NCBI RefSeq assembly: GCF_907164915.1
Contig: NC_061863.1
Location: forward strand, 45,419,382 to 45,483,381
Reading direction: 5' to 3'
Length of the DNA: 64,000 bases
Source: Impatiens glandulifera
Lineage: Eukaryota > Streptophyta > Magnoliopsida > Ericales > Balsaminaceae
The position numbers were made by a program, and so were the translations under genes. The notes below the pieces were generated by a model that worked only from the letters and a program-made list of their open reading frames with translations, had not been told where the DNA came from and did not search any database. Shown here in pieces: positions 36,641 to 45,799 of the stretch (position 1 is its first letter; each line of letters starts with the position of its first letter).

Positions 36641-37600
36641 CATTATAAATAAAAAATATTTTAATATTTTAATTAATGAATTTTATAAAAAAAATAAAAT
36701 AATATTTAATTATGACCCAAACAAACTAAAATATAAGAAAAAATATAACTTAAAAATTACATTAACCCACTCAAATAATAAAAGAAACAGGGAACTTGTA
36801 TCAATTCATTTTTAAATGAGTAAATCAATATCCAAGTAGTCGACCTTAATCCTCTCATCTATTTAAAAAAATAATAATTATTTTAATTAAAAACAACAAA
36901 CTTCCTCAAAGTCCCCATTAATTATGATCTTTTAAATAACACACAAATATTTTAAATAATCTACTCTGAACAAGATTTTAATTGATATTAATATATTATG
37001 ATAAAATATGTTATTTTTTAAAAGAAAAATATTTTTAATATATTTGATTAATAAATTAAGTAATATAATTAATTAAAGAGTTAAAATGATGTTTAATTAT
37101 AGTTAGATTTAAAAAAATTAAAAACTTGTTGAGTTGGATTTTTTTAAATCTATGTATTATCCAATCATAATTAAACACAATTCCATTCCAAATATCAATC
37201 ACATAACTCAAAATAAAAAAATAAAAAATACATACTCAAAAATCAAATCACATATGTATTATGAGCATCAAAGTTGCACGTGCAATAATAAGTACAAGAA
37301 ATATTAACTTAAGTCATATCAATCACCAATGTATAGAATATAATTAATTAACTTAATTATTTATCAATCATATATTATTTATTATAATTTCGCACCTAAT
37401 AATATTGATCACTCACCATTCTATTAAAACAACACATTATTTAATTTACTACTATCCTCTCTATACTGTCTCACTTATCTAATCTTGTTATATAAAAGAT
37501 ATTAAAAATATAAATTAATAATTTAAACAATACAATTAACCAATAAAACAATGAATTTAAATCAAACCTAAATCCTCTTGGATTAACTCATTTGATAGAC
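34323..37600. other. AT-rich intergenic DNA with a 60-bp tandem duplication
   Basis: No gene was seen. Positions 34831-34890 and 34891-34950 are a direct duplication with a 60-bp period (shared TTTTTTGTTTTATTTTTATT). There is a (TA)n run at about 36609-36641. The last 50-100 bases may be 3' UTR of the gene that follows. Confidence 0.55.
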
Positions 37601-37655
37601 TTTCAGCAATCCAATTAGCCCTAACAAAGAAACCTAAGAGCTTACCATATCCAGT

Positions 37656-39641
37656 TCAATTATCTGTCACATGCTTATTGATTAATATCTTGTCTTTGAT
37701 AAGTAAAACAGCCTGATTCAATAGATCATCATCTATGAAAGGTTGCAATTGCCAAAGCTTAGTATAACTCTCCAATTCTTCTGAGGTGGTCTTCAGAGTA
37801 AGAGAAGAAATTATTCGCATCTAAAACCAAATTAGGTATCGTCATCAAAAGCCGTCAATCAATTCTATGCCCAGAAAAAAACAAAGGAACAAGAACAAGT
37901 TCAAACCTTCATAGTGTAATCCTGCTTCACCATGCTATATAGAATACTCATTGTAGTTGCATAGTAAGTTATTTCAGGTTCCTGATCATTATCATTATCA
38001 TTATCATAAGGCACAATTTCCTGCCACCACAAACCAAACATTTCCATTAGTCAGACATTTTCAAGTTTTTCCACAGCAACACCACAATTGACATGGATAA
38101 TGATCTCTGATCGTAGATGACTAAAGCTTCCTGTTTAATTCATAACAAATTGACAATTCATGTCATGACTTAAACTGGATTGTAGAGGAATAATGAAAAA
38201 AGTTTTATCCTTAAAAAAAAATAGTGGAAAGGGAAAACAACAACACCTCTTCTGACAATTCCAACTCTCCCTCATCTGCTGTTTGAATCGTACTTGTTGC
38301 TTCATTGACGAGGCATTCTAGTTCGACCACTATGTCCTTAGCTACAAGTGTATCAATCAATCCAAAGTTTAAGATAAACAGAAATCAGGCTGTAAGGAAC
38401 ATAAACTCACAAAGTGAAGTGACCCAGCAACAAATGCAAGATTACAGAGGAGGCCTCTATAGCAATATAAAAAGGAAAAATGAATGCACTGCTGCACATG
38501 CTTGAAGATTTAAATGAACCAGGTTCCATAGGCAGAGGGAGATTATAGACTATTATTGTTTAGTTTAGAGGCATAACTAATATAAGTTGTATATGTTTAA
38601 TCATTTTTATTTGATATGAGAAACAAAAGAATGAAGTATAAAGAGTGAAATTTGATGACTGATGTTCACTGCAGGAACACTTGTCCAATTCCCATAGTTT
38701 TGTATAGCCTATCAAACGTGGATCTAGAGGTAGGTGGGATGAACAATAGACCCAAAAAAATCAACTATTAAATCCCGAACTTAGCTAAAAGTAAGCAGCC
38801 ATTTGACAAGTTATAATAGATATAAGCTAATCTTCATAAACAAAACATCACCATTTGACAATTTCTCTTTTACCTTTGTTGAGGTAATCTTGCAATCCGA
38901 GATGACATGTATGCACTGCAAAATTCAAAGTATGTCAAGAAAAGAAACAATGGTGACAAAATCACATAATGAAAAAAGGCATTCTTCTCATGGCTCTGAC
39001 CACAAGTATGGGTACATAATTGCCTTAATAATCAAATTAAAAACAAATATATACATTCCTTACAGATGTAGTTGCAGAAACAACAATACCATCTAGTATT
39101 TAAGTAGTGAAAATGGTACTGAAGTGCTTACAGCTTCTCATATACAGAGTGGTGTTGTGAAGAGTCTTACAACCAGCTTCAACATAAGATATAATCCTCT
39201 TAGATTCATTAGATTGCAGAAGGCGCTCCACCACATCTGAAGTTTTGTTAATTGATGACTGACAAAGAACATCTGGATAGAAACAGTAACACAACCTTAG
39301 AACTAGAACTGGCATCCAAATAACTGCTGCAGATAATAATGAATTTCTGAAGTACAAACCCAATCGTTGATGAAAGCCAACAAGATACCTATGCCCAACA
39401 ACAGCTATCTCATTAAGAAGTTGAACCCTGCAGCAACGGATACAACATTAAAACAAAAACGAAAGAAATGGTGAAAACAACAAGTAATCATCTAGAGCTA
39501 GAGGACAAGAATTAAGTGGTTGAAATTTGAAAGTTATTAGAAAGACCTTGCTAAAAAGTCTAAATAAGTTTGGTGCATCTTCTTCTTCTTCTTCTTCTTC
39601 TTCAGTTCAGATATGTTTTCTTCTGCTCCTGTGTGGTTCAT
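37656..39641 (-). CDS. Plant protein of unknown function, 226 aa, seven exons
   Basis: Seven exons splice in one frame with GT-AG junctions: 39547-39641, 39360-39427, 39171-39272, 38874-38915, 38247-38341, 37907-38020 and 37656-37820, ending in TGA. The protein starts with a short tail carrying eight lysines (residues 14-21, from an AAG microsatellite). A conserved-looking segment follows (VQLLNEIAVVGHRYLVGFHQ), then an INKTSDVVERLL and SYVEAG helix-like stretch, a CHLGLQDYLNKAKDIVVELE helix, an acidic linker with an Asp-Asn repeat, and a C-terminal block with MSILYSMVKQDY and TTSEELESYTKLWQLQPFID. It is predicted helical and soluble, with no signal or membrane segment. It resembles an uncharacterised plant family I cannot name with certainty (possibly DUF7795). 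The consistent frame over seven exons supports a real gene. The start Met is the first in exon 1, and exon 3 has an alternative donor 40-50 bases downstream. Confidence 0.75.
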
Positions 39642-39949
39642 CCTGAACAAAAATTTAGCTTTGGTAAGTAATCCTTAAGAATAATAACTAGAATCATTAG
39701 GAAGCAGAGGATCAATGAAAAGATGTATCAATTTACCATTATCCTTTATAATAATAATTACTTCTAAGATCATTGATATAATAGGAAGCAGTTTATCATG
39801 AAAGCCATAACTTGAAAGAGTGCAACCGAATCAATCAGTAATTCGTAAGTATAACCATTGCAGCAAATAAATAAATAAATATGATTTATTTGTCGCAGAT
39901 TGCTTAATAGAAGATGAAGGAAGGGGCTGTGAAGTGTATATAGAAATGT

Positions 39950-40240
39950 TTACCTTACCTTAACTTGTAAAAGGGGGAAGCGAGAGACAGAGAAGTGACG
40001 TCGTAGCTCTCAATGTTAAAATCCTCTTTTAAACCAAAGAGAACCTGCGAGGCAGCGAATAGTTGTTGAATCAGCGGAGGGCTTTGTCTCGGAGGCGCAG
40101 CGAATAGTTGAACCAGCGCAGGGCTTCGTCTTCGTCTGCGCGGGGGCAGATAGTTGAACCAACGGCGGGAGACTTACTCTTGGAAGGAAATCAGCGCGGA
40201 GGGCTTCGTCTTCGTCTGGCCGCTTCGGTCATTTTGAAAC
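39950..40240 (-). promoter_or_regulatory. Probable leader/promoter of the 226-aa gene with imperfect tandem repeats
   Basis: This GC-richer stretch upstream of the gene contains three or four imperfect copies of a unit of about 45 bases with GCGAATAGTTG, then AACCAGCGCAGGGCTTCGTC (near 40053, 40098, 40146 and 40190). It probably includes the transcription start and a 5' UTR exon, since a GTAAGGTAAAC-like donor lies near 39955 on the minus strand. Confidence 0.45.
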
Positions 40241-40306
40241 AGGAAAATACTGTTTTATATATATATTTTAAAATGATAAAAGATTAGGAAAAATAAACAT
40301 GACTTA

Positions 40307-40673
40307 GGAAATTTGAGCAGATGACAATGAGAAAAGTGAGGGTGGATAATTTAAATAGCGTCGTTGATCTTTTTTTTTAATGACAATTGTACCTTTGTGT
40401 AACGCAACTCCAGTTGTTTGATGTAACTGGATTTTTTTTTTTTTCAATTTTTTTTTCGTCTCGTGATTGCGTGACGCAACTAGAGTTGCGTGACACGATT
40501 ACGTAACGCAACTGGGGTTGCGTGACGCGATTACGTAACGCAACTGGGGTTGCGTGACGCAATAGGGACATTTTCGTCAGAAAAAAATAAAGAGATCACC
40601 AACGCTATTTAATTTATTCACTTTCACCCAACGCAATTCACCCTGTTTTTAGGGTCATTTGCTCAAATTTCCC
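40307..40673. mobile_element. Mutator-like MITE, 367 bp
   Basis: The terminal inverted repeats begin GGAAATTTGAGCAGATGAC on the left and, in reverse complement, GGGAAATTTGAGCAAATGAC on the right. The flanks carry a perfect 9-bp target duplication CATGACTTA (40298-40306 and 40674-40682), which is diagnostic of Mutator-type insertion. There is no coding capacity. The centre holds a palindromic tandem repeat. The ends match those of the elements at 40722 and 42071. Confidence 0.9.
40456..40565. repeat. Palindromic tandem repeat, 32-bp period
   Basis: About three copies of a 32-base unit read CGATTACGTAACGCAACTGG then GGTTGCGTGACG. Each unit is built around GTTGCGT...ACGCAAC inverted halves and could fold into a hairpin. 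It is CpG-rich in an otherwise AT-rich region. Confidence 0.85.
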
Positions 40674-40721
40674 CATGACTTACATACAAATAAAAATAAA
40701 GTTTATAACATTAAAGAAATG

Positions 40722-41171
40722 AGAAATTTGATTAAATGACCCTAAAAATGTCTATATTTGACTTTTTGACCGGCGCATAAAATTAAATGCGGCGCATAAA
40801 ATTAAATGCGTTGGTGACACTTTAATTTTTTTGGACGAAAATGCTCCCGTTGCTCAATCGACAATCGTGAGACGAAATTTTTCTTTCATTTTTTTGGACG
40901 AAAATGCCCCCGTTGCGAGACGCAACCGACAATCGCGAGTCGATTTTTTTTTTTTTTTGAAAAAATAAAAAAATTCTATCTCGCGTAGTGGTGGAGAAAA
41001 TTACCGATATTAAAGGTATATCGAGAATATCATACCGTAATATATCAAAAATATCGACTTTTAAGGTATACTGAAAAAAAGGTAAGGTATGATACCGATA
41101 CCGTAATTATTGGTACAGTAAAAGTATGAGATTTTTAAAATTTTGAAAATAATATTTATAAGTTAATATAT

Positions 41172-41202
<31 letters not shown>

Positions 41203-41690
41203 ATACTAAAGGACATAATTAAATAAAATTGAAATTAATTTAATTATAGAAATATAATTTTTGAATAATATCAAAATATAATTATACTGAAATATTATTC
41301 AGTATATGCACTTATCGATGGGATTGATATTTTTTAGGTATCAAATGTATAATATCGTACCGAAAATAAGGTATACCAAAATTAAGGTAAGGTAAATGTA
41401 TGAATTTTTTGTATACCAAAATTAAAGTATATCGAAACAAGGTATACCGAAATCAATGTAAGGTAAAGGTATGCATTTTTTGCATACCGAAATTTTAGTT
41501 AAGATATAAAGTATGGATAAAATATTAAGGTATACCGTACCGATTCACCCTTAGTCTCGCGAATGCCGGTTACGTCTCGCTACCGGGACAAAATCATCAA
41601 AAAAAAATAAAGTGTCACCAACGCATTTAATTTTATGCGCTGATTAAAATGTCAAATAAGTGTATCTTTAAGACATTTCGTCAAATATCC
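40722..41690. mobile_element. Mutator-like MITE split by a hAT insertion
   Basis: The left end, AGAAATTTGATTAAATGACC, and the right end, reverse complement GGATATTTGACGAAATG, resemble the ends of the elements at 40307 and 42071. Long inverted repeats continue inward: GCATAAAATTAAATGCG and TTGGTGACACTTTA on the left are mirrored on the right, as is GCGAGACGCAACCG. Flanks TAAAGAAATG and TGAAAGATG may be a decayed 9-bp duplication. Without the nested hAT the element is about 390 bp, like its neighbour. Confidence 0.75.
40986..41553. mobile_element. Non-autonomous hAT element, 568 bp, nested
   Basis: The ends are TAGTGGTGGAGAAAA and, in reverse complement, TAAGGGTGAATCGGTACGG. The flanking 8-mers are ATCTCGCG (40978-40985) and GTCTCGCG (41554-41561), seven of eight identical. 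The interior is full of GGTATACCG / GGTATACC motifs repeated in both orientations and has a TA run near 41166-41200. No transposase. Confidence 0.82.
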
Positions 41691-42001
41691 TGAAAGATGA
41701 TGGCAACAATATTTTGGATAGAAAATGGACGGCAATATTAAGAATAAATATTAGAGATATAAAAGGACTACATTATTAGGGTTATAAATGCTTCAATATT
41801 AAGAATAAATAAATAAATTATTATATTATATAATATGGAGAAAAAAATATTAATATATATATAAAAAAATACTATATTATATATAATATGGAATGACAAA
41901 AAGTTAGTATAACACAAAAACAAAACGATAATATGTATATAATTATTATATTATGTATAATCTTGATGAAAAAAAAGTGAGTATATTAAAGAAATAAATA
42001 A

Positions 42002-42070
42002 ATAAGATTTATATAATATATAACTAATACTAGGATAAATAAGATTTATATAATATATAACTAATACTAG
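42002..42070. repeat. 37-bp tandem duplication beside the Mutator-like element
   Basis: ATAAGATTTATATAATATAT followed by AACTAATACTAGG is present twice with a 37-base period, ending exactly at the left end of the 42071 element. Confidence 0.85.
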
Positions 42071-42945
42071 GGCAAATTTGATCAAATTTACTCTCTAACA
42101 TTCTCATTTTTTATCCTACTCAATTCAGTTTTTATTTTTAATCTTTTTTTTTAAAAAATTTCATTTTTACTCTTACTGACCTTTTTACATTTTTTTTCTT
42201 TTTTTTCTTCCTCTTCCTTTTCCTTCCATTTCCCTTTCTACCCGTTTTTTTTTTCCCTCTTCCTCCGGCGACAGTCCCCGACGGCTCCCCGGTTGCTCTC
42301 CCCCTGCGACTCCCACACCCCAAGCCGACTCCCCCACGACAATTCCAACCCCAACCGACTCCCCCACGATCGTCGGACGCCTACCCCTCGAGCCCGACTA
42401 CCCGTTGATCGTCAAACGCTTCCAGACCGACTCCCGACGATCGCCAAGTCCCGGAGACGTTGAGCCCGACATTCGCCCATCATTACTGAGCTTAGTTCGA
42501 CTACTCCCCGGTGATTTTACTGTTTTTGCATGTTAAGTATGAATATTTTATGGTTTTAGAGTTTATTTTAGGGTTTATGCTTTAGTTAGTTATATTGTTT
42601 TGGTTTGAAATGCTTTGATCTGAGAAATGTATTAGTCTTTCCTTATACTGAATTGGTTTGTGAACATTTTCACATGGGTAATTGAAATGTGTGGTATGCA
42701 ATTGAGTGGGGCGTGGGCTTGAGCTTGGACGTGGGTGGTGCGTGGAGCGTGGGCTTGGGCGTGGGTGGTGCGTGGAGCGTGGGCTTAGGTGTGGAGCGTG
42801 GACTTGGGCGTACCACGCAATATGTAAAACTAATTTAATAAATTTATTAGTAAGTGGGGACGACTCGGTTGGGAGAGCGTCAGACTGAAAATCTAAAGGT
42901 CAGGTATTCAATCCACCTTCATTGTAAAAGTATTTTTTTCTATTG
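42071..42945 (+). repeat. Left terminal inverted repeat of the 3.26-kb Mutator-like element
   Basis: Pairs with 44453-45328. From the outside in it contains a T-rich stretch, a CT-rich tract, a GC-rich CCCCGACGG/ACTCCCACAC block, a CATGTTAAGTATGAA block, a GTGGAGCGTGGGCTTGGGCG minirepeat and the tRNA-Phe-like sequence. Confidence 0.88.
42854..42926 (+). pseudogene. tRNA-Phe(GAA)-like sequence in the left TIR
   Basis: The 73 bases follow plant tRNA-Phe: a D-arm region (GACTCGGTTGGGAGAG), an anticodon arm CAGACTGAAAATCT with anticodon GAA at 42887-42889 (tRNA positions 34-36), and a T-arm with TTCAATC. Changes in the acceptor stem (GTGGGGA at the 5' side, TTCATTG at the 3' side) and in box A weaken it, so I call it a pseudogene or decayed copy. 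Its length and anticodon position are exactly right. Confidence 0.8.
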
Positions 42946-43035
42946 GAAATTTTAAACAGAGTGATGATATATATAAGCATTGAAATGATTTTGATATGTA
43001 TGAATTATTCTTTCAAAAAGGTTGTGTGTGCAATT

Positions 43036-43378
43036 TTTCTTGGGCCAATACTCTCGAATTGTTTACGCTCATACTTATTTCGATAATATTGTGGCTCATG
43101 GTGGTTGGGATGATTGGGACCACATCAGTAACAAGAACAAGTATGCATCTTTAATATACAAATCTTAAAAATTCATGTACTTTTGATGCATACTATATTA
43201 ATTGTTGAATTTTTTATATAGGACTGCCTTTTTCGGGGTGTACAAGTGTTATGGGCCTGGGGCGAACGCGGTCCGTGGAGTGTCTTTGGCTAGAGAATTG
43301 GACTATGAATTGGCTCATCCATTTCTGGTCAAGAGCTTTGTCAATGGAAGGCACTAGATTACACCTTTAGATGCTTAA
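43036..43378 (+). pseudogene. Captured pectinesterase (pectin methylesterase) 3' fragment
   Basis: Two exon pieces flank a retained intron (43141-43221, GT...AG). The first reads Tyr-Ser-Arg-Ile then [20 protein letters not shown]. After splicing the second gives [14 protein letters not shown], then [20 protein letters not shown]. This is the C-terminal part of a plant pectinesterase, the cell-wall enzyme that removes methyl esters from pectin. The catalytic Asp/Gln region upstream is absent, codons before YSR are deleted relative to the usual LGRAWG block, and the Trp after Gly-Arg-His is a stop (TAG, 43355-43357). The intron shows capture from DNA rather than from mRNA. Confidence 0.85.
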
Positions 43379-44452
43379 TACAACAAATAATTAATTCAAT
43401 TTCATTATTTATTGTGTAGTCATTTATTTGTTTCATTGATTTTTTCATAGATGTTAAATTAGTATAAATAGAAATGAATGGTGTTTGTGTGACTTATAAA
43501 AATTACATTATAATCTTCTCAAAGTCATTCAAATACAAAGTTATTAAACAAGCCATTTGATAAATTTGATTCTTGGTTTTAGCGTTTTTGGGATATTCTT
43601 TATTGGCAAAAGAGTTTTAGGGACAAGGTGAAATGTCTCTAGTTTTGAAGTTTTTAACATCAATATTGAGAGGATGAATAATTAGTTTCTAAGTTTCAAA
43701 CCTATTTCTTCTGTCTATGTTTTGGTTAATGATGAATTTTGTTTATGTTACGCACTTGTTGTTTTCCTTTGGGCAAAAAAATAACTTATTTGTTGCTTTG
43801 TGCTCTCAATAATTTCTAAGTAAACAATCTTTATATATATACAAAAAAAAAATACAAGATTTATAAGATATAAATGAAAGAATTGAGATTCCTTTTCAAG
43901 AATAAGAATGTAGGTAAAGGATTTGGGCAATCCCATCAGTGGATTCAATTTACAAATTGTTGAGAGAAAGAGACAACTGAGAAAATAAGAACCTGACTTA
44001 CTTATAATCCCACTCTTCCATTACACACTGGAGGCTTTTTTCAAGTGCAGCAAATAGTACAACAAATATATTACACAACAACTAGTAATTTGTTCAAATT
44101 TCTACTTCATAAAGCTCCAATTTGTCCTGCAAGTACAACAACAAAGCTCCATAACTGACCCTCAATTGCACACTGTAATGCCTCTTTCTTTTTGCCAAAA
44201 ACCAGAAGACTTTTTACATGTGCTGCTGTTACATAGATATGTATAATAAAAGCTGTTATAGTCGATTAATGCAAGCACAAAAACAAGAATATATAGATTT
44301 AGCAAGGTTCATCCTAGATTAAGATTACCTTCTTAGCTCATATTAGAAACTTAAGTTCACATTGGAGATAATCAGAATGTTGGGTATTTTTCCCATTTTC
44401 AATTCCAATTTTGTAAGTTCTGCTTGGTTGTTTCATTAATTATAAAGTAAAA
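43379..44452. other. Interior of the Mutator-like element, origin unknown
   Basis: AT-rich sequence after the pectinesterase fragment with no recognised coding region. Some may be 3' flanking DNA of the captured gene. A second segment (about 43990-44230) contains repeated AAGCTCCA, ACACTG and CCTCTTTC-like blocks and could come from another captured locus. Confidence 0.35.
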
Positions 44453-44470
44453 GGCAAAGAAAAAAACTTT

Positions 44471-44527
44471 TGCGGTGAAGGTGGATCGAACACCTGACCT
44501 ACACTCTCCCAACTGAGCTATCGACGC
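44471..44527 (-). pseudogene. tRNA-Phe-derived sequence lacking the anticodon arm, right TIR
   Basis: On the minus strand GATAGCTCAGTTGGGAGAG (an intact D-arm/box A) is followed directly by a T-arm with GGTGTTCGATCCACC (intact box B) and an ending TCACCGCA. It is 57 bases against 73 in the left copy; about 16 bases covering the anticodon stem-loop are missing. It cannot decode, but its internal RNA polymerase III boxes match the consensus better than the left copy's. Confidence 0.82.
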
Positions 44528-44602
44528 TTATTAATAAACTTATTAAATTAGTTTTACATATTGTGTGGTACGCCCAAGCCCACACTCCACGCACCACCCA
44601 AG

Positions 44603-44642
44603 CTCAAGCCCAAGCCCAAGCCCAAGCCCAAGCCCAAGCCCA
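44603..44642. repeat. (CCCAAG)n microsatellite
   Basis: About six to seven copies of a hexanucleotide in the right TIR. The left TIR has only a few related GGGCTT units. Confidence 0.9.
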
Positions 44643-45386
44643 CGCTCCACGCCCCACGCTCCACGCTCCACTCAATTGCATACCACGCATTTCAATTACC
44701 CATGTGAAAATATTCACAAACCATTCAGTATAAGAAAGACTATACATTTCTCGGATCAAAGCATTTCAAACAAAAACAATAGAACTAACTAAAGCATAAA
44801 CTCTGAACTAAAACTCTAAAACCATAAAACCTTCATACTTAACATGCAAAAACAGTAAAATCATCGGGAAGTAGTCGAACTAACCTCAGTAATGTTGGGC
44901 AAACGTCGGGCTCAGCGTCTCCGGGACTTGGCGATCGTCGGGAGTCGGCCTGGAAGCGTTTGGCGATCAACGGGTAGTCGGGCTCGAGGGGTAGGTGTCC
45001 GACGATCGTGGCGGAGTCGGTTGGGACTAGAAACGTCGTGAGGGAGTCAGCTTGGGGTGTGGGGCGTGGGAGTCGCAGGGGGAGAGCAACTGGGGAGCCG
45101 TCGGGGACTGTCGCCGGGGGAAGGGAAGAGGGGAAAGAAAAAACGGGTAGAAAGGGAAATGGAATGAAAAGGAAGAGGAAGAAAAAAAAGAAAAAAAAAA
45201 TGTAAAAAGGTTAGTAAAGGTAAAAATGAAATTTTTTTAAAAAAAAGATCAAAAATAAAAACTGAATTTAGTAAGGTTAAAAATTAGAATGACCCAAACA
45301 CTTTTGAGGGTCATTTGATCAAATTTCCTAATACTTCCTAATACTAGTGGTCTGCCTGCTAGCTAACTCGTCCTTCAATTGTATTT

Positions 45387-45781
45387 TGTCATGGCTCCCT
45401 TGACCAGCTAACCCAAGAGGCTTAATCACCCATGAAGGCCCAACCCAAAGAACATTCTAGAAAGCCTTGTGAGTCATTTAATGTAGTGGTTGGTTATTAG
45501 GGTGGTAGTAGGATAGTAACTCATTATTGTGGTGGTTGGCTAGCACACCATTAATGAGGTAGTTGAGTAATTAATGTAGTAGTTGAGATTAACACTATAA
45601 ATACCTTTGAGGTATACCTTTGTAAAGCATCAAGTATTTTATCAATATAATTACTTTCTCTCTCTAAAAGTTCTTGTGTTTATTCAAGTGTTGCATTGAG
45701 AAAGGCTGACTAGTTATTGATCTTACGAAGATAATAACTAGTACCGCACGGTTCGTTGGGAAAAGACCAAGCCCCGTGACA
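45387..45781 (+). repeat. 5' LTR, 395 bp
   Basis: Begins TGTCATGGCTCCC and ends CCCCGTGACA. A TATAAATA at about 45596-45603 probably drives element transcription. It is about 98% identical to the 3' LTR. Confidence 0.97.
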
Positions 45782-45783
45782 AT

Positions 45784-45795
45784 TGGTATCAGAGC
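45784..45795 (+). other. Primer-binding site (initiator tRNA-Met)
   Basis: TGGTATCAGAGC, three bases after the LTR end, is the standard complement of the plant initiator tRNA-Met 3' end used to prime minus-strand synthesis. Confidence 0.95.
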
Positions 45796-45799
45796 GGAA

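Larger units (their letters stand above)
42071..45328. mobile_element. Mutator-like transposon with captured gene fragments (Pack-MULE type), 3.26 kb
   Basis: Long terminal inverted repeats of about 870 bp (42071-42945 and 44453-45328) begin GGCAAATTTGATCAAATTTA on the left and, in reverse complement, GGAAATTTGATCAAATGACC on the right. The left flank is TAATACTAG (42062-42070). The right flank is TAATACTTC (45329-45337), with a second TAATACTAG at 45339-45347, consistent with a 9-bp Mutator target duplication. No transposase is present. Each repeat contains a tRNA-Phe-like sequence and a GC-rich tract, and the interior holds a pectinesterase fragment. The two repeats look roughly 90% identical by eye. 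Confidence 0.87.
44453..45328 (-). repeat. Right terminal inverted repeat of the 3.26-kb Mutator-like element
   Basis: Reverse complement of the left repeat with scattered substitutions and small indels. It differs from the left copy by a CCCAAG hexanucleotide expansion (about 44603-44640) and by a shortened tRNA-like segment. Confidence 0.88.

Noticed and set aside
40456..40565. CRISPR-like regularly spaced repeats
   Set aside because: Only about three units, no unique spacers, plant nuclear context; part of a Mutator-like MITE.
42138..42367. Arg/Lys/Gly-rich frames in the left TIR, and the matching plus-strand frame at 45008-45205
   Set aside because: Same sequence in the two inverted repeats, very biased composition from CT-rich DNA; explained by the TIR.
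42854..42926. Functional tRNA-Phe gene
   Set aside because: Acceptor stem and box A are altered and it sits in a transposon TIR; treated as a pseudogene until expression is shown.
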